DNA from: Deltaproteobacteria bacterium
GTDB taxonomy: Bacteria; Desulfobacterota; Binatia; UBA9968
Direction of reading: 5' to 3'
Length of the DNA stretch: 64,000 bases
NCBI GenBank assembly: GCA_016874755.1
Contig: VGTH01000007.1
Span: 1 to 64,000, forward strand
Shown: one piece after another, positions 35,024 to 42,265 of the stretch
How the letters are laid out: every line of letters begins with the position of its first letter
How positions within the stretch are numbered: position 1 is the stretch's first letter
Program-made: the position numbers and the translations under genes
Notes under the pieces: generated by a model
Seen by the model: the letters and a program-made list of their open reading frames with translations, nothing else
Database searches by the model: none
Told to the model about the DNA's origin: nothing

Positions 35024-36444
35024 GGTTTTTCAAGTGCACAGGTGCGAAAACCAGCCCAGACATCGCGCCGATCTGGCGTGTAAAAATTTCTCCAGCTATT
35101 GCGAATGAGCAGAGATGAAGTTGCCCAGCAGCCGCCGCGCAAGACTTTGTGGCTGCCGAACCAGGGCTGCGAATATTCTTTGTAAGGATCAACGGAAAAC
35201 CCCGGGTACGGTTGAAAATCGCTCGCGGTCCATTCCCAAACGTTGCCGATCATCTGGCGGCAGCCAAAGGCGCTGTCGCCTTGGCCGTGGGCGCCGACAT
35301 CGACCGGGCCGCCGCTATGCCAATCGAGATTTGCTTCGGCCAGCGTCGGCGCCTGATTTCCCCAGGGGAAATAGCGCCGCTTTGCAGCTTGCGTAAGTTT
35401 GCCATCGGCTGCTTCAGCTGAGGCAGCAACTTCCCATTCCACTTCAGTGGGTAAACGGCGCTGCGCCCAGCGGCAGTAGGCGTCGGCTTCGTACCAGCTG
35501 ACGTGGAGCACCGGCAATTGTTCGTTCAGCTCGACATAGCGATCGTAGATGCCTTGTTGCCAGTTTGCGCCGGCGCGGCGCCAATAGACCGGGTGATCTA
35601 GGCGGCGCGTGTACTCCAGCCCATCTGACTCCTCGTCCATGTTGCGCTTGAAAAAGCCGGCGAACGATTGTTCCAACTGCGGGGCGCCGCCGGACTCCAA
35701 CCAATGCCAACCGGCGTCACTCCAAAATTGGCGCTCGCGATAACCGCCGGCTTCGACGAAAGCCCGAAATTCTCCGTTGGTCACTGCCCGGCGCGCAATG
35801 CGAAAGGGTTTTACCCGCACTGGGTGCGCCCACTTTTCGTTGTCGAAGACAAAGGGAAAATCGCTTGTCGCGCCGAGCAAAAAATCGCCGCCCGGAATAG
35901 CGACGTCGCCGCCGCAGGGCTCCGCGTGGCGCGACGTCGCCGGTGCGGTGGCGGTCGTTTGTGGTGCCGTATAGCCGAGGGTCTGGCGCGTGTAAGCGAG
36001 CGCCTCGGCATGCATGCCTTCGTGAAACAGCGCGAGCAGATAAAAATAAAACTCAGCGTCGGAGAGCTGCGCTTTGTCGCTAAAGTTGCTTATGCTGCGT
36101 TCAAGCACTTCGGCCATGTAATCGTAGGTTTTTTGGCGCGGCGGCAGCAGCAGCTCCCAGCGGGTATCGTGGGCCACGTCCGTGGAATTGTAAAGCCGAT
36201 CGCCGTCGCTCAGCAAAGGCTCATCGCCGCGCAGATGGCGCAGCACCCAAAACTCGCTAAACCAGGCCACATGGCCGATCTCCCAGAGCGGCGGATTGAC
36301 GATGGCAAGACGCGGCCCGATCATTTGCTCATCGCTAAGGTCGGCGACGAGCGCCAGCGTGTGCGCGCGAAATTGGCGCATGAGCCGCACCAGCTCGCCT
36401 GGGTCGAGCTGGGCGAGCGGATAGTCAACCCGGTTCGTTGTCAT
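35020..36444 (-). CDS. senA: Selenoneine synthase SenA (EgtB-like sulfatase-modifying-factor protein)
   Basis: The 474-residue protein has an N-terminal DinB-like helical domain with the iron-binding histidines in EIGHVAWF (H58) and HEGMHAE (H141, H145). A C-terminal FGE/SUMF domain follows (VAIPGGDFLLGA to NVWEWTASDF, WAGFRTC). EgtB uses this fold to attach a sulfur donor to hercynine; SenA uses the selenosugar made by SenB. Direct coupling to senB by a 4-bp overlap is the main reason for calling it SenA rather than EgtB. ATG 36444 is used; GTG 36450 precedes it. EgtD, which makes hercynine, is 4 kb away. Confidence 0.85.
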   Translation of the reverse strand: MTTNRVDYPLAQLDPGELVRLMRQFRAHTLALVADLSDEQMIGPRLAIVNPPLWEIGHVAWFSEFWVLRHLRGDEPLLSDGDRLYNSTDVAHDTRWELLLPPRQKTYDYMAEVLERSISNFSDKAQLSDAEFYFYLLALFHEGMHAEALAYTRQTLGYTAPQTTATAPATSRHAEPCGGDVAIPGGDFLLGATSDFPFVFDNEKWAHPVRVKPFRIARRAVTNGEFRAFVEAGGYRERQFWSDAGWHWLESGGAPQLEQSFAGFFKRNMDEESDGLEYTRRLDHPVYWRRAGANWQQGIYDRYVELNEQLPVLHVSWYEADAYCRWAQRRLPTEVEWEVAASAEAADGKLTQAAKRRYFPWGNQAPTLAEANLDWHSGGPVDVGAHGQGDSAFGCRQMIGNVWEWTASDFQPYPGFSVDPYKEYSQPWFGSHKVLRGGCWATSSLLIRNSWRNFYTPDRRDVWAGFRTCALEKP

Positions 36445-36450
36445 CGTCAC

Positions 36451-36788
36451 GGTCAGTCGCTAAGTCTTTTTAAGCTTGTGCAACAGGCGTAAGTGAAAAC
36501 GAAGTTGTCAGCGATTTCGACGGGAGCACGCCATTGTCTCCCAGATCGTTGCCGTCCCGATAATCTGCAAATTCAGTGAGCATTGTCTTAGCGAAGTTGT
36601 AGGGTTTGGCGGGGCTACCGATAAACTTTCTCGCGAGCACGGACGAAATGCACCGCTGGTTCGGCGTGGAATCCGTGAGATTGAAATCGTCAATGTGTAC
36701 AAATTTGATCTTTCTTCTGTTTCTATCGTCCTGGCACAAAACCGGCGTAATAACAAGAGCAACACTTAGAAACTCAAATCATGACAAA
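36451..36788. other. Gap between GH84 and senA
   Basis: This region is lower in GC than its surroundings. A minus-strand frame of 89 codons (36470-36739) reads to a stop 26 bases before senA ATG 36444, but it has no ribosome site and no recognisable family. A direct repeat, AAATCATGAC twice, lies at the right end and overlaps the GH84 stop. I see no clear promoter. Confidence 0.4.
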
Positions 36789-37928
36789 TCATGACAAAAC
36801 GTCCTTTCCCATCTGATTGAGCCAATTCTTGAGCTCCAGCGCCCAAGCGCGTCGTCGATGGCCCGTAAAATATTTAAGCGTTGAAAGCAGTTGCCGCTGC
36901 AGCGGCCGCGTCAGCTGGAGCGATTGTGGGTTTTTCTTGGCGGCCTGACGACGCTCGCAATAGAGTCGCAGGTTGCGCCAGTGACGCCGATCGGCGGCGC
37001 CAAATTTTTCTTCCACGATGGTGCGCCAGCTCACCTCGGGGCGATAGGCTCGCGGTGCTCGAGCGTAGTCAAAACAAGTTGCCAACGGCATAAAGCTCAA
37101 CTCTTGCTGCAACAATGGATTGTTCAGATAGCCGTAGACGTGTTGCGGTAAGCGCGGGTCGCGTCCGAGTAGCGGGCCGATGTGCAATTCGTCCGCCATC
37201 GATAGATCGTTAACCGGATAGTTGTCCCACAGGATCAATCGGCGAGCGATTCTCCTTTGGACTTTGCGAACATGCGCAAGAGAGATTTCCTTGGGAACTA
37301 CCGCGGGCCCGGTCCACATGCACGCCACGTCCTGGGGCAGTGTTTCGGCGAGCTTCTCTAAAAAGTTGTCTTCGAAAGCGCCAAAGACGCGCGCCAGTAA
37401 CGGATCGGGCGTGTAGTAGGAAGGGCAGATCCACCATTCGACGTCGTGCCATGAGCTCGGCTGATGCTCGACAATTTTGCCGAGCCAATTTCCCTCGGCG
37501 CGTGCCAGGCTATTGCAATATTGTCGCCGGTCGCGCGCCTGCGTGAGGCGCGAGGGAATGTCGTCGAATAACACGGCGAACGTGCGCACCCCGGCATCGT
37601 AAAAGCGCTGCGCCTTGCGCAGCAAGATGCGCACGGGCTCGTCGTCGGAGAAGCACAAACCGGCGCCCGGGTGAAAGCCATAGACAAATGCGATCTCGCT
37701 TCGCCGTGCCGTGCTAATGAGTCTGGTAAGCTCGCGCCATTGTTTCGGCGGGTAGGGAAAGCGCCAGCGCAGCCGATGGTAGGGATCGTCTTTGGGCGCG
37801 TATAGATAAGTATTCATGCCCCGGGCTTGGCCGAAGGCGAACAGGCGCTTGCGGTGCGCCATGCTCCAGAGCGGGCCGAAGAAGCCTTCGACGATACCGC
37901 GCCGCTGGAATGTTAAGGACCGTGTCAT
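36789..37928 (-). CDS. GH84-type beta-N-acetylglucosaminidase (NAGidase/OGA family)
   Basis: The 379-residue protein starts RRGIVEGFFGPLWS and continues GMNTYLYAPKDDPYHRLRW, hallmarks of the GH84 catalytic domain. The paired acidic residues in FAVLFDDIP (D122, D123) are the expected catalytic pair, which uses the substrate's acetamido group. It has no signal peptide, so it is cytoplasmic, unlike secreted GH84 hyaluronidases. The domain is shorter than in most GH84 proteins and has no accessory modules. It is on the same strand as, and 345 bases upstream of, senA. The position suggests, but does not prove, a link to GlcNAc-bearing intermediates. Confidence 0.85.
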   Translation of the reverse strand: MTRSLTFQRRGIVEGFFGPLWSMAHRKRLFAFGQARGMNTYLYAPKDDPYHRLRWRFPYPPKQWRELTRLISTARRSEIAFVYGFHPGAGLCFSDDEPVRILLRKAQRFYDAGVRTFAVLFDDIPSRLTQARDRRQYCNSLARAEGNWLGKIVEHQPSSWHDVEWWICPSYYTPDPLLARVFGAFEDNFLEKLAETLPQDVACMWTGPAVVPKEISLAHVRKVQRRIARRLILWDNYPVNDLSMADELHIGPLLGRDPRLPQHVYGYLNNPLLQQELSFMPLATCFDYARAPRAYRPEVSWRTIVEEKFGAADRRHWRNLRLYCERRQAAKKNPQSLQLTRPLQRQLLSTLKYFTGHRRRAWALELKNWLNQMGKDVLS

Positions 37929-38038
37929 TTTCAGCGGGTAACTTTGGCACAGCTCGGCACGGCCCACAACCGGGCAAATTTTTGTTAGCGACGCGCTTGC
38001 GCTTGCGGACGATCGACGTAAATATCTAAGCGTTCATT

Positions 38039-38818
38039 ATGTTTCTCGCCATCGTACTGTTGCTCGCACTGGCGCCGCCGCTGTGCGGCGCGCAATCGCC
38101 GACGGCGATGGTGCGCGTTCCTGCCGGCGCGTTTCTGATGGGCAGCAACGACGGCCCGGAGGATGAGCGGCCGCAGCACAGCGTTACTCTGGCGGAGTTT
38201 TTCATCGACCGCACGCCGGTGACCAATAGACAGTTCGCCGAATTCTTAGATGCACTCGGGCCGCGGGGAACGCAAGGAGAGAAGTACTACGATATCGACG
38301 ATAACGATGCGCGGGTGCACCGGGTCGGCGGCAAATGGCGCGCGGATGCCGGGCATGAGAATCATCCCGTGGTGGAAACATCGTGGTTCGGCGCGTTAGC
38401 TTTTTGCCGGTGGGCTGGCAAACGTCTGCCGACGGAAGCCGAATGGGAAAAAGCCGCGCGCGGCAGCGACGGTCGTAAGTATCCCTGGGGCAACGAAGCG
38501 CCTGATCGCACGCGCGCTCACTTCGGCGCCGGTTGGAACGATCTGCGGCCGGTGGACGGCGCGCCGAAGGGCGCCAGCCCCTACGGAGTATTCGATATGG
38601 CGGGCAATGGGTGGGAGTGGGTGAGCAGCGCCTACCTGCCTTATCCCTACGATGCTAAGGATGGTCGCGAGGAGTTGAGCAAGGATCAGGTCCGCGGCAC
38701 AAGAGGCGGTGGCCATGATTCGCGCCCCGATGAGCTAACGACGTCTCACCGCGGGCGCCAGGTGTCGCGCAATTTTCGCTCGGGCCATCACAACATCACC
38801 TTTCGCTGCGCGCGTTAA
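38039..38818 (+). CDS. Secreted SUMF1/FGE-like domain protein
   Basis: The 259-residue protein has a signal peptide (FLAIVLLLALAPPLCGAQ) and a single sulfatase-modifying-factor domain with VPAGAFLMGSNDGPEDE, TPVTNRQFAEFL, KRLPTEAEWEKAARG and the end FRCAR. The two cysteines of genuine formylglycine-generating enzymes are absent: the matching stretch reads RGGGHDSRPDELTTSHRGR. A non-catalytic or different function is therefore likely, in the periplasm. It is divergent from the GH84 gene. Being a homologue of the SUMF domain in SenA, it may simply share the fold. Confidence 0.8.
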   Translation: MFLAIVLLLALAPPLCGAQSPTAMVRVPAGAFLMGSNDGPEDERPQHSVTLAEFFIDRTPVTNRQFAEFLDALGPRGTQGEKYYDIDDNDARVHRVGGKWRADAGHENHPVVETSWFGALAFCRWAGKRLPTEAEWEKAARGSDGRKYPWGNEAPDRTRAHFGAGWNDLRPVDGAPKGASPYGVFDMAGNGWEWVSSAYLPYPYDAKDGREELSKDQVRGTRGGGHDSRPDELTTSHRGRQVSRNFRSGHHNITFRCAR

Positions 38819-38834
38819 ATTTTCGCAACCACCC

Positions 38835-39476
38835 ATGCGCCTGGATCTGTTCATCGAAGGTATCCTCATCGGCTTCGTAGTTGCTGTCCCAGTGGGGCCG
38901 CTGGGGCTGCTGTGCATCAATCGTGCGCTCATGTTGGGACCGCTCTGCGGTCTGTTTTCCGGATTCGGTGTCGCCACGGCCGATGCGCTGGCCGCTGGCA
39001 TAGCCGCGCTGGGCATAACGCTGATCTCCGGTTTTCTCATCGATCACCAGTTCTTGCTGCGGCTCATCGGCGGATTCTTTCTCCTCTATCTCGGCATCAA
39101 GATCTATCGCACGCCGCCGAAAATCGAGCCGCCGCCCAGCGGTGTCAATGGTTTACTAAGCGCCTACGTCACGACGTTCTTTTTGACTGTCACCAACCCG
39201 GTGACGATCTTGTCCTTTATCGCCATCTACGCGGGCTGGCAGGTGCAAAGTTTGCACGGCAACTACCCGGGCGCTGCGGTGTTGACGTTCGGTGTGTTTA
39301 TCGGCTCCTCGCTGTGGTGGGTGGCGCTATATCTCGGGCTGACGGCGTTTCGCGAACGGTTTAGCTTGGAAATGTTGGGTTGGGTGCATAAAGTTTCCGG
39401 CGTCGTGATCGCTGCCTTTGGCTTGGTCGTGCTGTTGAGCGTGCCGGTGAAACAGCTCATGGGAGCCGGCTTCTAA
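38835..39476 (+). CDS. LysE/RhtB-family exporter
   Basis: The 213-residue protein has six predicted helices and the LysE-family start IGFVVAVPVGPLGLLCINRAL. A conserved central stretch, TFFLTVTNPVTILSFIAI, follows. These exporters move amino acids and related small molecules out of the cytoplasm. It follows the SUMF1-like gene by 16 bases and precedes a desaturase by one base, so the three are one operon. Given the surrounding hercynine-type pathway, export of an amino-acid-like product is possible but unproven. Confidence 0.88.
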   Translation: MRLDLFIEGILIGFVVAVPVGPLGLLCINRALMLGPLCGLFSGFGVATADALAAGIAALGITLISGFLIDHQFLLRLIGGFFLLYLGIKIYRTPPKIEPPPSGVNGLLSAYVTTFFLTVTNPVTILSFIAIYAGWQVQSLHGNYPGAAVLTFGVFIGSSLWWVALYLGLTAFRERFSLEMLGWVHKVSGVVIAAFGLVVLLSVPVKQLMGAGF

Positions 39477-39477
39477 G

Positions 39478-40407
39478 ATGGATGTGCAGGAAAGCCGGGA
39501 TGACCTCTCCGGCAGGTTCAATATTGCGCTCGCCAGTTTCTACGCGGCGCTTTGGCTGTTGCAATATTTCCTGATGCCGCTTTTTTTACTGCCCAAGGAT
39601 CGTGGTTGGGCCTGGCTGCTCTTGCCACTGGCGCTGCTGAACAATCCCTATTGGAGCCTTTTGCACGAAGCGATCCACGATCTGTTTCATCCACAGCGTC
39701 AGCTTAATGCCTTCTTTGGCCGCATGCTGTCGGTGCTTTTCGGTTCGCCGTTTCGCATCCTGCGCTTGAGCCACCTTTTGCACCACAAGCTCAACCGCAC
39801 CTTGGCTGAAGCCACCGAACCTTACGATGCCAGCAAGACCTCCTGGACACGGGCGTCGCTGGGCTACTATTTCCAAATCTTCGGCGGCTTATATCTTGGC
39901 GAATTGATGAGCTCGGCGTTGTTTTTTCTGCCCAAAGCGCTGCTGCGCCGCGTTAAGGATCGCTTCATCGATCCCAAGTCGGTCAGCGGCATCCTGATGC
40001 AAAGCTGGACCCAAGATGCCGCGCTGCGCGAGATTCGCCAAGACGGCGCGCTAATCCTGTTGTGCTTGGGCCTGGCTTTTTACTGCTATGGCGAGAATTG
40101 GCCGATGCTGTTGGGAGTCTCGGCCGCGCGCGGTTTTTTGATTTCGTTCTTAGACAACGTCTATCACTACCGCACGCCCATCGACGATGTTTTTTACGCA
40201 CATAATTTGCGGCTTCCCGCGCTTGCGGCGAAGTGCTTGTTGAACTTTAATCTGCACGGCATCCATCATCAAAACCCGGCAATCCCATGGCACCGGCTGC
40301 CGGCGAGCTTCGCCCAACAAAGGGAAATATTTCATGGCAATTATTTTGCGGCGGCAGCCAGCCAGCTCGGCGGTCCGATTGCGGCAGAAAAGTTGGTGCG
40401 GCACTAA
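39478..40407 (+). CDS. Fatty acid desaturase/hydroxylase superfamily membrane protein
   Basis: The 309-residue membrane protein carries three histidine clusters: HEAIHD, HLLHHK and NLHGIHHQNPAIPW. These match the diiron-binding boxes of the fatty acid desaturase superfamily (HxxxH, HxxHH, HxxHH). Hydrophobic stretches around residues 20-60 and 130-220 fit the usual membrane topology. It starts one base after the LysE stop. The stop overlaps the convergent egtD stop by four bases. The substrate is not evident, and members also include carotenoid and amino-group oxidases. Confidence 0.85.
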   Translation: MDVQESRDDLSGRFNIALASFYAALWLLQYFLMPLFLLPKDRGWAWLLLPLALLNNPYWSLLHEAIHDLFHPQRQLNAFFGRMLSVLFGSPFRILRLSHLLHHKLNRTLAEATEPYDASKTSWTRASLGYYFQIFGGLYLGELMSSALFFLPKALLRRVKDRFIDPKSVSGILMQSWTQDAALREIRQDGALILLCLGLAFYCYGENWPMLLGVSAARGFLISFLDNVYHYRTPIDDVFYAHNLRLPALAAKCLLNFNLHGIHHQNPAIPWHRLPASFAQQREIFHGNYFAAAASQLGGPIAAEKLVRH

Positions 40408-41435
40408 ATGGACTTCTTGAACAGCAGCAGGGAGAACCATTCTTTAGCGTCGGTGAAGTGGCCGACGCTGTGTAGGCCGAAATAGCGAAACTGCTCTTGC
40501 AAACGGAGCGGGTCGAACTTGCGGCTGATCTCGACCAAGATTCTTTCATTTTTGTGCCAGTGAAAAGCTGAGCCGTAGCTGGGGAAGTGAATTTCCTGAG
40601 CCGCATTGGCGACGGCATACATTTCGATTTGGCTCCACTCCGGGTTGAACCACGAATGGTAGCGCATCTTGCTTGCGTCGAAGTTGCTGCCGGTCAGCCG
40701 GTTGATGTTGAGAAAGACATTTAGAATGAATTCGGCGGTGAGTCCCTTTGCGTCGGCGTAAGCCGGTTCCAGAGTGTTCACATCTTTTACGCGGTCGGCG
40801 CCGAGTAGCAGAAAATCATTGGGGCCCATGGCGTCAGCCAGCTCGCTAAAGAAGTGCACGAAGGCCGGCGGATTGAAATTGCCGATGGTGCTGCCGAGAA
40901 AAACGAACAGCGTCGGCAGCGCTCTGTCGATGCTGCCAAAGCCGGTCTCGTAACGGGAGTGCAGGCCGTGAAATTCGACGGCGGGAAATTCTCTGGCAAC
41001 GGCGTCACGCGACGCCTGCAGCCCCGAAATGCTTACGTCGATGGGGGCGAAGATCGTGCGGCTGCGCTGGAGTGTTTGTGCGGTCAGCAAATGGACCGTT
41101 TTCTTGCTGAAGCCGGCGCCCAGCTCAACGATGCACTCCACCGGCGCCGCGGCGATGATTTTTTCGGCATCGCGCTCGAGGATGCTGTTTTCGGTGCGCG
41201 TCAGATAGTATTCCGGCAGCTCGCAGATTTGCTCGAACAGCTCGGAGCCGCGCTCGTCATACAGATGAAAGGCTTCCAACCAGCGCGGTTGGTCCCACAG
41301 GGTTTTCATGACTGAGCGCGCCGGATCTTCGATGTGATTCCCGCCCACCGGTGCCCAGATGGCCGGTTCTTCCGAATGCCATAATTGTTTTTGGCCCGCG
41401 GCAAAAAACTCGGGTTTGCATGTGATCGCGCTCAT
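40404..41435 (-). CDS. egtD: Histidine N-alpha-methyltransferase EgtD
   Basis: EgtD trimethylates histidine with SAM to give hercynine, the shared precursor of ergothioneine and selenoneine. The 343-residue protein has the signature LPEYYLTRTENSIL (76-82 core), the SAM loop VELGAGFSKKT (about 104-113), PIDVSISGL and FLGSTIGNFNP. The methyltransferase is divergent from the ABC transporter at 41501, with only 65 bases between starts. Its partner enzymes SenA and SenB lie 4-6 kb away on the same strand. Confidence 0.92.
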   Translation of the reverse strand: MSAITCKPEFFAAGQKQLWHSEEPAIWAPVGGNHIEDPARSVMKTLWDQPRWLEAFHLYDERGSELFEQICELPEYYLTRTENSILERDAEKIIAAAPVECIVELGAGFSKKTVHLLTAQTLQRSRTIFAPIDVSISGLQASRDAVAREFPAVEFHGLHSRYETGFGSIDRALPTLFVFLGSTIGNFNPPAFVHFFSELADAMGPNDFLLLGADRVKDVNTLEPAYADAKGLTAEFILNVFLNINRLTGSNFDASKMRYHSWFNPEWSQIEMYAVANAAQEIHFPSYGSAFHWHKNERILVEISRKFDPLRLQEQFRYFGLHSVGHFTDAKEWFSLLLFKKSI

Positions 41436-41463
41436 GCCTTGTTGACTATAGAGGATTTATCGC

Positions 41464-41479
41464 TGGATTGTCTAATCCA
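41464..41479. promoter_or_regulatory. Inverted repeat in the egtD-egtV divergent region
   Basis: TGGATT-GTCT-AATCCA lies in the 65-base gap between the egtD start (41435) and the ATPase start (41501). It is placed where an operator would affect both genes. Six-base arms also arise by chance. Confidence 0.3.
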
Positions 41480-41500
41480 CGTCGTGTTAAACCCTTGCAC

Positions 41501-42265
41501 ATGAGCGCCGAGCGCAGCATCGAGTTCGATCGTGTGAGTTTCCGCTTGCCCAACGGCAAGACTTTGCTCAGCGATCTGACGCTTGCGGTCAACCGCGGCG
41601 AGACGCTCGTGCTGCTGGGCCGCAGCGGCTCAGGAAAAACCACGACGATGAAGCTAATCAATCGGCTCATCGATCCGACGAGCGGTGAGCTGCGCATCGA
41701 AGGCAAGCGCACCGTCGAATGGGACGCCATTGCGCTGCGCCGCCGCATTGGCTATGTGATTCAAGAGATCGGGCTGTTTCCGCATCTTACGATCGAGGAA
41801 AACATCGGTGTCGTGCCGCGCCTGGAAGGTTGGCAGCCGGATAGGATTGCCAGCCGGGCGCGTGAGTTACTCGCGATGGTTGGCTTGGAGCCGGCACGTT
41901 TTGCTTCGCGTTATCCGAAGGAGTTGTCCGGCGGGCAGCGCCAACGCGTCGGCGTGGCGCGGGCGCTGGCCGCCGACCCGCCGATCATTTTGCTCGATGA
42001 GCCCTTCGGCGCCCTCGATCCAATTACTCGCCGCGAAATTCAGCAAGAGTTTCGCATGCTGCAGGAAAAGCTCCACAAGACCATGGTCTTTGTCACGCAC
42101 GACATCGGCGAAGCTTTTATTCTTGGCACGCGCATCGCGCTCTTGAAGGATGGCGAGATGATTCTGCTCGGCCCGCCGGCGGAACTATTAGAATCGCCCC
42201 ATTCCGAAGCGCGCGCGTTTGCCGACTGTTTTCGCGACGGTCAAACCGTGGGGAGACCGGCGTGA
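41501..42265 (+). CDS. egtV: ABC transporter ATPase, EgtV/OpuCA-like
   Basis: The 254-residue ATPase has Walker A GRSGSGKT (40-47), the signature LSGGQRQR, Walker B IILLDEPFGALD and the H-loop FVTHDIGEA. It belongs to the quaternary-amine/osmoprotectant group but lacks the C-terminal CBS domains of ProV/OpuAA. ATG 41501 (MSAERSIEF) is used; an earlier in-frame start at 41468 lacks a ribosome site. Its stop overlaps the GTG start of the permease-binding-protein fusion (GTGA). Position next to egtD suggests ergothioneine or hercynine uptake, but choline, betaine or carnitine remain possible. Confidence 0.75.
   Translation: MSAERSIEFDRVSFRLPNGKTLLSDLTLAVNRGETLVLLGRSGSGKTTTMKLINRLIDPTSGELRIEGKRTVEWDAIALRRRIGYVIQEIGLFPHLTIEENIGVVPRLEGWQPDRIASRARELLAMVGLEPARFASRYPKELSGGQRQRVGVARALAADPPIILLDEPFGALDPITRREIQQEFRMLQEKLHKTMVFVTHDIGEAFILGTRIALLKDGEMILLGPPAELLESPHSEARAFADCFRDGQTVGRPA

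Noticed and set aside
35020-36444. Calling the SUMF-domain enzyme EgtB (ergothioneine pathway)
   Set aside because: The fold is shared, but coupling to senB by a 4-bp overlap favours SenA; EgtB activity is not excluded.
36470-36739. 89-codon minus-strand frame upstream of senA
   Set aside because: Composition is different from neighbours and no start signals or family are visible; kept only as a remark on the gap.
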